DNA of 13,335 bases from Pseudomonadota bacterium (GTDB taxonomy: Bacteria > Pseudomonadota > Gammaproteobacteria > Burkholderiales > SG8-39), in NCBI GenBank assembly GCA_021825225.1, contig JAKAIH010000017.1:1-13335 (forward strand), given 5' to 3'. The position numbers and the translations under genes were made by a program. Position 1 is the stretch's first letter. Every line of letters begins with the position of its first letter. The notes below the pieces were generated by a model that saw nothing but the letters and a program-made list of their open reading frames with translations, had not been told where the DNA came from and searched no databases. This document shows positions 1-7,621 of the stretch, piece by piece.

Positions 1-1
1 G

Positions 2-3000
2 AATCTGGCCGCGCTCCTGCCTGATGCAGGGACCGCGGCCCCGGCGCAGCCGCCGCGTCTGGCCATCGGACGATTTTCGGTCGCCAACGGCAGCATCGAC
101 TTCGAGGATCATCGATATGGCTACCGCAATCGCATGGAACGCTTGTCGCTCGAGCTCTCGTCGCTGACTACGCTGGACGCCGGGCAAGGGGCGTACATGC
201 TGCTGGGACAGACTCCGACCGGCGCGAAGCTGGGCTGGAAAGGCGAATTTTCGCTTGCGCCGCTCGCCGCGACGGGCACGCTTAGCGTCGGAAACCTGGC
301 GCTGACTGAGCTGATGCCCTATGTCCACGCGTATACCGCGGCACGCATTGCCGCTGGCCATGCCGATATCGAGCTGCCGTATCAGCTGGCGCTGGCTGAA
401 GGCAAACCCCGGTTCACCCTGAAAGGGGCGAAGCTCGAATTGCATGGACTCGGCCTGAGCAGTGTCGGGGAAAGGGCGCTGCAGGCGAGTATCGGCGCAA
501 TTGACGTCACCGGGGTAGATTTCGATTCGACGGCACAGCAGGTCTCGGTCAAGGCGGCGCGCGTCGGCGAATCGAAGCTGCTGGGGGGAAAGGAAAGATC
601 GCCTTTCGCAAAAGTCGGCCCGATAGCGCTCGACGGCGCGCAGTTCGACCTGGGCAAGCATCGCGGTTCAGTGCACGCACTCGTGCTCGGTAGTGCCGAC
701 CTCACCGCGGGGAGCGATTCGAAATCGCTTGCCCTGTTGAAACAGCTTGCTCTGGACGGCATCGCTTTCGATCTTGGCGCGCAGCGCGCTTCGGCCAAAG
801 CTTTGCGCGTCGCCGACCTCAAGCTGGCGCTCGAGCGCGACGCCGGCGGCGAATTGGATTTGTTGCGCTTGTTCGCCGGCGGCGGCAATGGCGGGGCGCG
901 GGCTGCCAGGCCGGCCGCGTGGCAGGCGAGCATAGGCGCGGTGCAGATCGGCAACGCCTCGGCGCGATACACCGATCACGGCGCCCGGACGCCGCTGGTT
1001 CTGACCGCGGACGGACTGAGCGGCAGTTTTGGCATCGCTGCAGTGTCGGACGCGCAGGGCGTGCGCGTGCGCCTGGATAGTGGAAACTTCGCGCTGGCGC
1101 GGCTGGCCGCAGCTGCTGCGTCGGCGCCGCCAGCAGGTACCCAATCACCGGCCATACGCCTGGCCAAGCTGGCGCTCGCCGGCCTGCGTTACGACAGCGG
1201 CGGAAACGTGATCGAGGCCGAAACGGTGCGTCTCGGCAGGCTCGGCGTGGACACCGAACTGGACAACGGCCGGATCTCCCTGCTCGATCTCGTGCCCGCA
1301 ACGGGTAATTCAAAGTCGGACAAGCCGCTATCGGCGCGGCTGGGTTTATTCGAACTGGACCGTGGGCGCGTGAGCGTGGCGGATCGCGCAAGCGGCATCG
1401 CGCTGGTGCTGCAGCATCTGGCGGGGAAGCTCAAAGACGTGTCGACCGATCCGGCGAAGCCGCTTTCTTTCGACGTGAGCAGCGACGTGAAAAGCGGCGG
1501 GCATATTGCGCTGCGCGGGCGGGCCGTGCCTGCGAAAGGCAGGCTCACGGCGAAAATCGAGGCAAGCGGAGTCGCGCTCGCGCCGATCCAGCCGCTGCTG
1601 GCGCGCTCCACGGGCGTGAAGCTCGGCTCGGGAGAGATTTCGCTCGCCGGCACGCTGCGTGTCGGCGGCAAAAAAGCGAAGCTCGCCTACTCGGGCAGCG
1701 CAGCGATTGCGAATCTCGCGCTCGACGATCCGGCCGGCGTTCGTCTGTTCGGCTGGAAATCGCTGGCGACCGATACGCTCAATGCGACGCTGGCGCCCAA
1801 TGATATCGATATTGATGAACTGAGGCTGACGGCGCCTGCGGGGCGGCTCGCGATTGCCAAGGACGGCACCAGCAATCTGTCGCGCGCATTTGCAAAAAAG
1901 CAGGCCGCAGGCGGCAAGAGTCCGCCATCCTCGAACGCAGAGGGCGCGGCGCCTGTGGCGGAAGCCGGGAAGCCGCCCGCTGCGGCGGCCCCCGTCGCGA
2001 ATCCGGCCGGGGAGGACGCTATTTCTGTTGCAGTGCGGCGCGTGCGCGTCGAGCAGGGCGCGCTCGATTTCTCCGACGACAGCCTGAGTCCCGGGTTCGT
2101 GGCGAAGATCTATGATCTCGCCGGCACGGCGAACGGGCTGTCGAGCGAGCGCGACGCGCGCAGCCAGTTCACGCTCGAGGGGCGCGTCGACGAATTTGGC
2201 TACGCGCACCTGTCCGGGGCGGTCAATCCGTTCGCGCCGCGCAATCGCAGCACGTTCCGCGTGCAGCTGCGCAACATCGATCTCACCACCGCATCTCCGT
2301 ATGCGATGCGCTTTGCCGGCTACCGCATTGCGACCGGGCGCCTTGCGCTGGACCTCAACTATCGGGTGCGCGACAGTCTGATCGAGGGCGATAACAAGAT
2401 CACGCTCGAAAAGTTCACGCTGGGCGAACGTGTGCAAAGCCCGGACGCGCTCAAGCTGCCGTTTGAACTCGCCGTCGCCCTGCTCAAAGATGCCGACGGC
2501 ACGATTTCGCTGGAAGTGCCGGTCAAAGGCAACCTGGACGATCCGCAGTTCAGCCTGGCGCCGCTGATTTGGAAGGCGGTGGGAAATTTTCTGGGCAACA
2601 TTATTGCGGCGCCGTTTCGTGCGCTGGCGAACCTGTTCGGTGGTGGTGCCGGCGGGGATGGAGGATCGATAGCGTTCGATCCCGGCAAGAGCCGGCTGCT
2701 ACCGCCGGAACACGAAAAGCTGGCGAGCATCGTCGAGGCGCTCGCCAAGCGCCCGGAGCTGAAACTCCTGATCCCGGCACGTTACGACACCGCGATCGAC
2801 GCCAGCGCGATGAAGCGCGCCGCGTTGGGGCGGGAGGTCGGGCGCCGGGCCGGGTTCGCGCTCACCGGAGAAGATGAACCGGGACCGATCAATCTGGAAG
2901 ACCGGCCGACGCAAGCAGCATTGCGATCGCTTTTCACCGAACGCTTCTCCAAAGCCGAGTTCGAACGGTTACGAGCCGAAGCTGAAGCGAAGGCGCGTAG

Positions 3001-3295
3001 CGCCGGCCTGGCCGCGCCTTCGATAGCCGAGCGGGTGCGCAACTTCGCCAGCGGCGCGCCGCAGATCGCAGATGCGCGCGAGTTCTATCGGATCTTGCTG
3101 CGTCGGCTGCGCGAGACGCAGCCGCTGCCGGCGAACGCTCTCGCCGAACTTGCGCAAAAGCGCGCCCTCACGATCGAGGCGGCGCTGCAGGCGGCAGGTG
3201 TCGATCCCATGCGCATGGAAAAAACCAGCGACGCACCTAGTGCGAATGCAGAGGCCAAACAGGTCAAGCTGCATCTGTCGCTGGCAGCGCGCTGA
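2..3295 (+). CDS. DUF748 domain-containing AsmA-like protein (5' end missing)
   Basis: The frame is open from base 2, and the residues before the first in-window ATG (base 134) already look like the family (a stretch reading 'IDFEDHRYGY'), so this is a partial gene and the ATG at 134 is internal. About 1,097 residues are visible. The text is the beta-strand-rich, Gly/Ala/Leu/Asp repeat style of AsmA/DUF748 proteins, with recurring 'G.xFD.G...V.A..L....L' units; three of these, at bases 512, 635 and 758, are spaced by exactly 41 codons. A low-complexity Ala/Pro linker lies near bases 1915-2010. The C-terminal part (about 2665-2830) has the OmpA-like 'FDPG.S.L.P' strand and 'L.KRPEL.L' helix that usually end DUF748 proteins. 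AsmA-like proteins are periplasmic, inner-membrane-anchored and thought to act in outer-membrane assembly or lipid transport; that role is inferred from the superfamily. The gene converges on the lyase gene, with 19 bases between their stop codons and no obvious terminator. Confidence 0.85.
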   Translation, partial: NLAALLPDAGTAAPAQPPRLAIGRFSVANGSIDFEDHRYGYRNRMERLSLELSSLTTLDAGQGAYMLLGQTPTGAKLGWKGEFSLAPLAATGTLSVGNLALTELMPYVHAYTAARIAAGHADIELPYQLALAEGKPRFTLKGAKLELHGLGLSSVGERALQASIGAIDVTGVDFDSTAQQVSVKAARVGESKLLGGKERSPFAKVGPIALDGAQFDLGKHRGSVHALVLGSADLTAGSDSKSLALLKQLALDGIAFDLGAQRASAKALRVADLKLALERDAGGELDLLRLFAGGGNGGARAARPAAWQASIGAVQIGNASARYTDHGARTPLVLTADGLSGSFGIAAVSDAQGVRVRLDSGNFALARLAAAAASAPPAGTQSPAIRLAKLALAGLRYDSGGNVIEAETVRLGRLGVDTELDNGRISLLDLVPATGNSKSDKPLSARLGLFELDRGRVSVADRASGIALVLQHLAGKLKDVSTDPAKPLSFDVSSDVKSGGHIALRGRAVPAKGRLTAKIEASGVALAPIQPLLARSTGVKLGSGEISLAGTLRVGGKKAKLAYSGSAAIANLALDDPAGVRLFGWKSLATDTLNATLAPNDIDIDELRLTAPAGRLAIAKDGTSNLSRAFAKKQAAGGKSPPSSNAEGAAPVAEAGKPPAAAAPVANPAGEDAISVAVRRVRVEQGALDFSDDSLSPGFVAKIYDLAGTANGLSSERDARSQFTLEGRVDEFGYAHLSGAVNPFAPRNRSTFRVQLRNIDLTTASPYAMRFAGYRIATGRLALDLNYRVRDSLIEGDNKITLEKFTLGERVQSPDALKLPFELAVALLKDADGTISLEVPVKGNLDDPQFSLAPLIWKAVGNFLGNIIAAPFRALANLFGGGAGGDGGSIAFDPGKSRLLPPEHEKLASIVEALAKRPELKLLIPARYDTAIDASAMKRAALGREVGRRAGFALTGEDEPGPINLEDRPTQAALRSLFTERFSKAEFERLRAEAEAKARSAGLAAPSIAERVRNFASGAPQIADAREFYRILLRRLRETQPLPANALAELAQKRALTIEAALQAAGVDPMRMEKTSDAPSANAEAKQVKLHLSLAAR

Positions 3296-3314
3296 GTACG
3301 CGCAACAGAATACT

Positions 3315-4652
3315 TTAACGCAGGGATAGCTCCACCATCTGCGCGGCGCTGCCGAGGTAGTTGCGCGGATCGAGCAGGCGTTCGAGCTCGCTGCGCTGCA
3401 GCTGCGCGCTGATTTCGGCATTGGCACAGAGCAGTTCGAGCAGGGGCCGGCCGCTCTCGACGGCGGCGCGGCAAGCGTCGTAGACGAGGTCGTGCGCCAC
3501 CTGACGCCCGAACTTGGGCGCCAGACCCATCATCACCGCCTCGGCGACGATCAGACCCGAAGTCAGGTCCAGGTTGCGCTGCATGCGTTTGGTGTCGACA
3601 CCCAGGCCGGCCAGCATCAGCTTCGCCTGGCGCAGGGCGCCGGCAGTGGCGATGAAACTTTCGGGCAGGGCGATCCATTCGGCGTGCCAGGGTCCGGTGG
3701 CGCGCTCGAAATCCTGCACCATCGCGTCCAGCATCAGCGCGCAGTGCTGGCGCGCCAGCTTGGCGCAGGCGAGTATGAGCTCGGACGATATCGGGTTGCG
3801 CTTTTGCGGCATGGTGCTGCTCGCGCCGCGCCCGTGTTCGAACGGCTCGAACACCTCGCCGAATTCGGTGGACATCATCATCATCACGTCGCTTGCGATC
3901 TTGGCGAGCGAGCCGGTGAGCAGGCCGGTAAACAGCACGGATTCGGCCAGCGTGTCGCGCGCCACATGCCAGGTGATGGCGGCTTCGCCCAGGCCGAGTT
4001 CGCGCATCAGCGCGGCACGCACCGCCAGTCCTGCGTCGCCGAGCGAGGCGAGGGTTCCCGCGGCACCGCCGAACTGGCCGACCAGCACGCGCGGGCGCAG
4101 CTGCGCCAGGCGCTCGCGCTGGCGCGCCAGCGGAGCGCGCCATACCGCAGCCTTGTAGCCGAAGGTCACCGGCAGCGCCTGCTGCAGGTGGGTGCGTCCG
4201 GCCATGGGCGTATCGCGGTAGCGCCGCGCCAGAGTTTCCAGCGAGGCGAGAATGTCATTGAGGTCGGCCTCGATCAGCTCGAAGGCCGCGCGCAGCTGCA
4301 GCACCACCGCCGTGTCCATGATGTCCTGGGTGGTGGCGCCCCAGTGCACATAGCCGCCCGCGTCGCCCGCGCAGGCGGCGGCGAGCTGTTTCACCAGTGG
4401 CAGGATCGGGTAGCCGACAATCTCGGTTTCGCGCTTGAGTTCGGCCAGATCGAGGCAGGCGGGCGTAGCCCTGGCGCTGATCTCGCGCGCGGCTGCGGCC
4501 GGAATCATGCCTATGCCGGCCTGGGCACGCGCCAGCGCAGCCTCTACCTCCAGGCAGCGCGATAGATAGCCGGCGTCGGAAAAGATGGCGCGCATTTCGG
4601 CCGTACCGAACATATCGCGGAACAGCCCGGAATCGAATACGCTCGAACTCAT
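3315..4652 (-). CDS. Aspartase/fumarase-superfamily lyase (PcaB/PurB-like)
   Basis: 445 residues, the usual size for 3-carboxy-cis,cis-muconate cycloisomerase (PcaB) or adenylosuccinate lyase (PurB). Superfamily blocks are present in order: HWGATTQD at about residues 103-110, the GRTHLQQA block with the likely general acid/base histidine at 155, and the signature loop SSTMPQKRNP at 278-287 carrying the catalytic serine. The HWGATTQD form and the overall length resemble PcaB-type enzymes more than true PurB. No other beta-ketoadipate or purine genes are nearby, so the substrate is not settled. These enzymes catalyse anti elimination or cycloisomerisation through a carbanion, as cytosolic homotetramers. 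It is the second gene of a minus-strand pair, 34 bases after the flavoprotein gene. The ATG at 4652 has only a weak purine-rich stretch upstream, and a 13-codon reading frame ends on this start codon (ATGA), suggesting translational coupling. Family call is firm; the exact reaction is unknown. Confidence 0.88.
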   Translation of the reverse strand: MSSSVFDSGLFRDMFGTAEMRAIFSDAGYLSRCLEVEAALARAQAGIGMIPAAAAREISARATPACLDLAELKRETEIVGYPILPLVKQLAAACAGDAGGYVHWGATTQDIMDTAVVLQLRAAFELIEADLNDILASLETLARRYRDTPMAGRTHLQQALPVTFGYKAAVWRAPLARQRERLAQLRPRVLVGQFGGAAGTLASLGDAGLAVRAALMRELGLGEAAITWHVARDTLAESVLFTGLLTGSLAKIASDVMMMMSTEFGEVFEPFEHGRGASSTMPQKRNPISSELILACAKLARQHCALMLDAMVQDFERATGPWHAEWIALPESFIATAGALRQAKLMLAGLGVDTKRMQRNLDLTSGLIVAEAVMMGLAPKFGRQVAHDLVYDACRAAVESGRPLLELLCANAEISAQLQRSELERLLDPRNYLGSAAQMVELSLR

Positions 4653-4690
4653 CGCCGTATCCCGCCGTCGCGCTGCATCGTGGTTTTCAT
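4649..4690 (-). other. 13-codon mini-ORF bridging flavoprotein and lyase genes
   Basis: On the minus strand, the flavoprotein stop codon overlaps an ATG (ATGA, 4690-4687). That ATG opens a 13-codon frame (starting MKTTMQRD) whose TGA overlaps the lyase ATG (4652-4650), again as ATGA. A terminating ribosome could thus re-initiate twice and reach the lyase without a strong ribosome-binding site of its own. This is seen in the sequence; that it is translated is only inferred, and two ATGA overlaps can arise by chance in GC-rich DNA. Confidence 0.2.
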
Positions 4691-6105
4691 TGCGGAATGA
4701 CCTTTTCCGGATTGAACAGTCCCCTGGGGTCGAGGGCGTGCTTGATCGTGCGCATCAGCGCCAGCTCGACCTCCGATTTGTATTGCCGCATCTCCGCGAG
4801 CAGGTAGCGGCCAATGCCATGCTCGGCGCTGAAGGTGCCGCCAAGCTCGGCGACCACCCCATAGACCAGGCGATGCACTTCGTCGATCACCGCCTGGGGG
4901 TCGGAAAATGCGTTCCAGGCCTCGTGAGTGAACAGTGCCACGAAATGCAGGTTGCCGTCCCCGAGGTGGCCGACGATGACGATCTGGACGCCGGCAAACC
5001 TTTGCTCCAGCGCCGGGCCGACGCGGTGCACGAATTCCGCTATTTTAGAAACGGGAACCGCGATGTCGTGGTTGACGCCTCTTCCCGCTTTCTTGATGGC
5101 CTCGGTCACGCTGTGGCGTATGGTCCACATCGCGGCGCGCTGCGCTTCATTGCTGGCGACGGCGGCATCGCTGAGCAGCCCATCCGATATCGCTGTTTGC
5201 AGGAGATTCTCGAGGCTGGTTCGAAGTCCCGCTTCGTCGGATGCGTCGCCGATCTCGGCCAGTATGTGCCAGGGGAGAGCGGGATCCAGCGGACTTTGCT
5301 GACCGGGCATGTGCTGCAGCGTGGTCTGCAACTGGGCGGCATTCATTGCCTCGAAAGCGGTCAGACGGGGCCCCAGCGAAGACTGAACCCGGCCGAGCAA
5401 TTCGACCGCGGCATCGATGCTGACCGGCGCCAGCCAGGCAGCCAGGTGGCAGGTATTGAGGGGGTGCAGCCTGAGCGTGGCTGCGGTGATGATGCCGAGC
5501 AGGCCTTCGGAACCGACGAACAGGTGTTTGAGGTCGAATCCTGTGTTGTTCTTGCGCAATGCGCGCAAGCCCTGCCAGATGGTCCCGTTCGGCAGGACCA
5601 CCTCCAGACCGAGCACGTTTTCACGGGTGTTGCCGTAGCGCAGCACGCCCGTGCCGCCCGCGTTGGTCGCGATGTTGCCGCCGATCTGGCACGAGCCCTC
5701 GGCGCCCAGGCTGACCGGATAGAAACGTCCGACGTCGACGGCGGCGCGCTGCACTTCGGCGAGTACGCAGCCGGCCTCGACCGTGATCGAGTTGTTGGCG
5801 GCGTCGACCTCGCGTATGCGCCGCATGCGCGACAGACTGAGGATCACGCCACGCTCGCCTGCGTACGGAACGGAGCCGCCGCATAGACTGGTGTTGCCGC
5901 CTTGCGGCTGAATCGGCACCGACCGATCGACGCACAGCTTGACCACCTGCGCGACTTCCTCGGTACTGCGCGGACGCACCACGCAAACGGCGTCTCCCTG
6001 GTAGCGGCCGCGTACGTCGGCCACGTACGGTGCCAGCTCCTGCGCCTCGCCGAGCACAGCCGATTCGCCCACGAGATGCACCAAATCCTTGAACAGCTCT
6101 TTCAT
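4687..6105 (-). CDS. FAD-binding oxidoreductase, D-2-hydroxyacid dehydrogenase/GlcD type
   Basis: 472 residues, typical of the FAD_binding_4 plus FAD-oxidase_C (VAO/PCMH) family that includes glycolate oxidase subunit GlcD, D-lactate dehydrogenase and D-2-hydroxyglutarate dehydrogenase. The N-terminal FAD-binding half shows PQGGNTSLCGG (about residues 67-77), IGGNIATNAGG (141-151) and LFVGSEGLLGIIT (195-207). The C-terminal half shows HLGDGNLH (380-387) and SAEHGIG (426-432), whose histidines and glutamate bind metal and the 2-hydroxyacid in relatives. It should oxidise a D-2-hydroxy acid to the 2-oxo acid, passing electrons to a flavoprotein or quinone acceptor; the substrate cannot be read from sequence. 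I chose the ATG at 6105 over the GTG at 6108 because a full AGGAGGAG (6120-6113) lies 7 bases upstream of it. It leads the operon with the downstream lyase, so the two may act in one catabolic route. Confidence 0.9.
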   Translation of the reverse strand: MKELFKDLVHLVGESAVLGEAQELAPYVADVRGRYQGDAVCVVRPRSTEEVAQVVKLCVDRSVPIQPQGGNTSLCGGSVPYAGERGVILSLSRMRRIREVDAANNSITVEAGCVLAEVQRAAVDVGRFYPVSLGAEGSCQIGGNIATNAGGTGVLRYGNTRENVLGLEVVLPNGTIWQGLRALRKNNTGFDLKHLFVGSEGLLGIITAATLRLHPLNTCHLAAWLAPVSIDAAVELLGRVQSSLGPRLTAFEAMNAAQLQTTLQHMPGQQSPLDPALPWHILAEIGDASDEAGLRTSLENLLQTAISDGLLSDAAVASNEAQRAAMWTIRHSVTEAIKKAGRGVNHDIAVPVSKIAEFVHRVGPALEQRFAGVQIVIVGHLGDGNLHFVALFTHEAWNAFSDPQAVIDEVHRLVYGVVAELGGTFSAEHGIGRYLLAEMRQYKSEVELALMRTIKHALDPRGLFNPEKVIPQ

Positions 6106-6112
6106 CACCCGA

Positions 6113-6120
6113 CTCCTCCT
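6113..6120 (-). promoter_or_regulatory. Strong Shine-Dalgarno of the flavoprotein gene
   Basis: The minus strand reads AGGAGGAG with a 7-base spacer to the ATG at 6105 and only 4 to the GTG at 6108, which decides the start. It is the strongest ribosome-binding site I see in the window. Confidence 0.75.
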
Positions 6121-6135
6121 GGATCAATGGGCGAC

Positions 6136-6141
6136 ATTATG
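6136..6141 (-). promoter_or_regulatory. Candidate -10 box for the flavoprotein-lyase operon
   Basis: The minus strand reads CATAAT, 5 of 6 matches to TATAAT, about 30 bases upstream of the flavoprotein ATG and so leaving room for a short leader holding the AGGAGGAG site. No good -35 box lies at the normal distance: CTGCGC is at 17 bases, and a TTGCTG lies too far at about 20. A candidate only. Confidence 0.35.
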
Positions 6142-6197
6142 CGCAAACTGCGCGCGCGGCGCAGCAACGGCACGCACAGCCCCCGCGCCGGCTGGGT

Positions 6198-6203
6198 TAA
6201 GAT
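6198..6203 (+). promoter_or_regulatory. Candidate -10 box for the glutaredoxin-like gene
   Basis: TAAGAT matches TATAAT at 4 of 6 positions and stands out in a GC-rich divergent intergenic region, 55 bases before the ATG at 6259. No convincing -35 box precedes it. The rest of the 6121-6258 gap holds only GC-rich sequence and the AAAGGA ribosome-binding site near 6245-6250. Confidence 0.3.
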
Positions 6204-6258
6204 AGCGCGGGCCGCAGTATTCGGGCGGCGGCGCGAGATCGCATAAAGGAGATTCAGC

Positions 6259-6633
6259 ATGAGCCGCAGCATACTCGACGAAGCGCATATACACCCGGCG
6301 ATACGCGAGACCGTAGCCAGCCATCACGCCGATATCGTGCAGGAGGTGCAGGCCGCCATTGCCGGCAACGCTGTCGTCGTGGTGGGCATGGCGCAGAATC
6401 CGTTTCCGAAGAAGGCGAGGAGGATGCTCGAGCGCCAGGGTCTCGCGTTCAAGTATCTGGAATACGGGAATTACATGAGCAGCTGGCGCCGCCGCAACGC
6501 GCTGAAGATGTGGACAGGCTGGCCGACCTTTCCCATGATTTTCGTCAAAGGCGTGCTGATCGGTGGCGCGGGTGAATTGCAGAAGCTGATCGAAGGCGGG
6601 GAGCTCGCGCGGCTGCTCGGAGGGAAGGCCTAA
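6259..6633 (+). CDS. Glutaredoxin-fold protein lacking redox cysteines
   Basis: 124 residues with an AAAGGA site 8 bases before the ATG. After a helical N-terminal extension (about residues 1-36) comes a thioredoxin-fold core: the strand AVVVVGM (38-44), then NPFP at 47-50 where glutaredoxins carry CPYC, CPFC or CGFS. Next are the helix KKARRML, the strand FKYLEY, WPTFP (88-92, in the place of the TVP cis-proline loop) and IFVKGVLIGG (94-103), matching the IFI.G..IGG block of the family. The protein contains no cysteine at all, so it cannot do dithiol or monothiol redox chemistry by the usual route. Retained cis-Pro and GG elements suggest it may still bind glutathione or a protein partner; this is inference. 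It lies alone between a divergent operon and the alpha/beta hydrolase, and a separate -10-like box follows it. The fold call is good; the function is unknown. Confidence 0.8.
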   Translation: MSRSILDEAHIHPAIRETVASHHADIVQEVQAAIAGNAVVVVGMAQNPFPKKARRMLERQGLAFKYLEYGNYMSSWRRRNALKMWTGWPTFPMIFVKGVLIGGAGELQKLIEGGELARLLGGKA

Positions 6634-6642
6634 ACCGCCGTT

Positions 6643-6648
6643 TATAAT
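6643..6648 (+). promoter_or_regulatory. TATAAT -10 box upstream of the alpha/beta hydrolase
   Basis: A perfect TATAAT begins 10 bases after the glutaredoxin-like stop codon and 55 bases before the hydrolase ATG. The -35 position 17 bases upstream (about 6620-6625, GAGGGA) is poor, so any promoter would rely on the -10 element or an activator. Such a perfect hexamer is rare in this GC-rich context. Confidence 0.45.
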
Positions 6649-6656
6649 TCGATGCA

Positions 6657-6676
6657 GCGTGCGCCTCGGAGCACGC
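6657..6676 (+). other. Predicted 5'-leader hairpin of the hydrolase mRNA
   Basis: GCGTGC (6657-6662) can pair with GCACGC (6671-6676) around an 8-base loop. It would sit at the very 5' end of a transcript started from the TATAAT box and leaves the AAAGGAG site (6686-6692) free. It could stabilise the mRNA; short GC hairpins are common here by chance. Confidence 0.25.
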
Positions 6677-6697
6677 GCGCCATCCAAAGGAGACATC

Positions 6698-7570
6698 ATG
6701 CCGCACATCACCGCCAACGACGGTGTCAAGCTGTACTACGAAGAGGCCGGCCAGGGAACGCCGATCCTGTTCGTGCACGAATTCATGGGCGAATACCGCA
6801 GCTGGGAAGCGCAACTGCGCTATTTCTCCCGCCGCTATCGCTGCATCGCCTACAATGCGCGCGGCTATCCGCCCTCGGACGTGCCGGAAAAAGTCGAAGA
6901 CTACGATTTCGAGCATCAGCGCGCCGGCGTCCTGGCCATGCTCGATGGCCTCAAGATCGAACAGGCGCATATCGTCGGGCTGTCGATGGGCGCATTCGCG
7001 ACCTTCTATTTCGGCATGAAGTGGCCCGAGCGCGCGCTGTCCTTGACGCTGGCCGGCGTCGGTTCCGGCTCCATGCCCGAGTCGCGCGCCAAGTTCAAGC
7101 ACGAATCGGAGGCGGCGGCGGACAAGCTGCTGGCGGAAGGCTGGGAAAAGAGCGCGGGCGTGCGCGGCGAATCGCCGACGCGGGTGCAGCTGCAGAACAA
7201 GAATCCACGCGGGTTTGCCGAGTTCATCGAGCTGGTCAGACAGCATTCGGCCAGGGGATCGGCGCTGACGCTCAAGGGCTATCAGGCACTGCGTCCCTCA
7301 CTCGGGGATTTCAAGGAACAGATGGCGAAATGCCGCGTGCCTACGCTGATCATCAGCGGGGACGAGGACGAGCCCTGCCTGGACGCCTCGCTCATGCTCA
7401 AGCGCCATATGCCGTCGGCCGGGCTCGCATTCATGCCGCAGACCGGGCACGCCTGCAATCTGGAGGAGCCGGAACTGTTCAATATGCTGTGCGAGAAGTT
7501 CTTCCATCAGGTCGAGTCGGGCCAATACCGCATGCGCGACCCGCGCGCGGCACCGGGGCGCATATTCTGA
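6698..7570 (+). CDS. Alpha/beta hydrolase-fold protein
   Basis: 290 residues from the ATG at 6698, chosen because AAAGGAG ends 5 bases before it; an in-frame GTG at 6659 has no such site. The order is that of a classic single-domain alpha/beta hydrolase: strand ILFVHEF (about 23-29), YNARGYPPS (52-60), the nucleophile elbow GLSMG with Ser96 (94-98), SGDEDEP with the likely acid Asp224, and GHAC with the catalytic His251. The triad is complete. The oxyanion-loop motif after the first strand is HEFMG rather than the common HGxxG. There are two lid-like helical stretches rich in Lys, Glu and Ala between the nucleophile and the acid. It resembles bacterial esterases and enol-lactone or epoxide hydrolase relatives, but the substrate cannot be told. 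The dehydratase-like gene follows closely on the same strand, so the two may share a transcript. Confidence 0.88.
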   Translation: MPHITANDGVKLYYEEAGQGTPILFVHEFMGEYRSWEAQLRYFSRRYRCIAYNARGYPPSDVPEKVEDYDFEHQRAGVLAMLDGLKIEQAHIVGLSMGAFATFYFGMKWPERALSLTLAGVGSGSMPESRAKFKHESEAAADKLLAEGWEKSAGVRGESPTRVQLQNKNPRGFAEFIELVRQHSARGSALTLKGYQALRPSLGDFKEQMAKCRVPTLIISGDEDEPCLDASLMLKRHMPSAGLAFMPQTGHACNLEEPELFNMLCEKFFHQVESGQYRMRDPRAAPGRIF

Positions 7571-7621
7571 CGCGGCATCCGCGCCGTGGATGAAGCCAGG
7601 CCCGAAAGCGGGGATGCTGCA

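Noticed and set aside
1346..2437. 363-codon minus-strand frame inside the DUF748 gene
   Set aside because: Antisense to continuous DUF748-like sequence; no start signal or domain pattern.
3492..5886. Two long plus-strand frames (3492-4565 and 4585-5886)
   Set aside because: They are shadows of the minus-strand lyase and flavoprotein, which carry clear family motifs and a strong ribosome-binding site; the shadow proteins show none.
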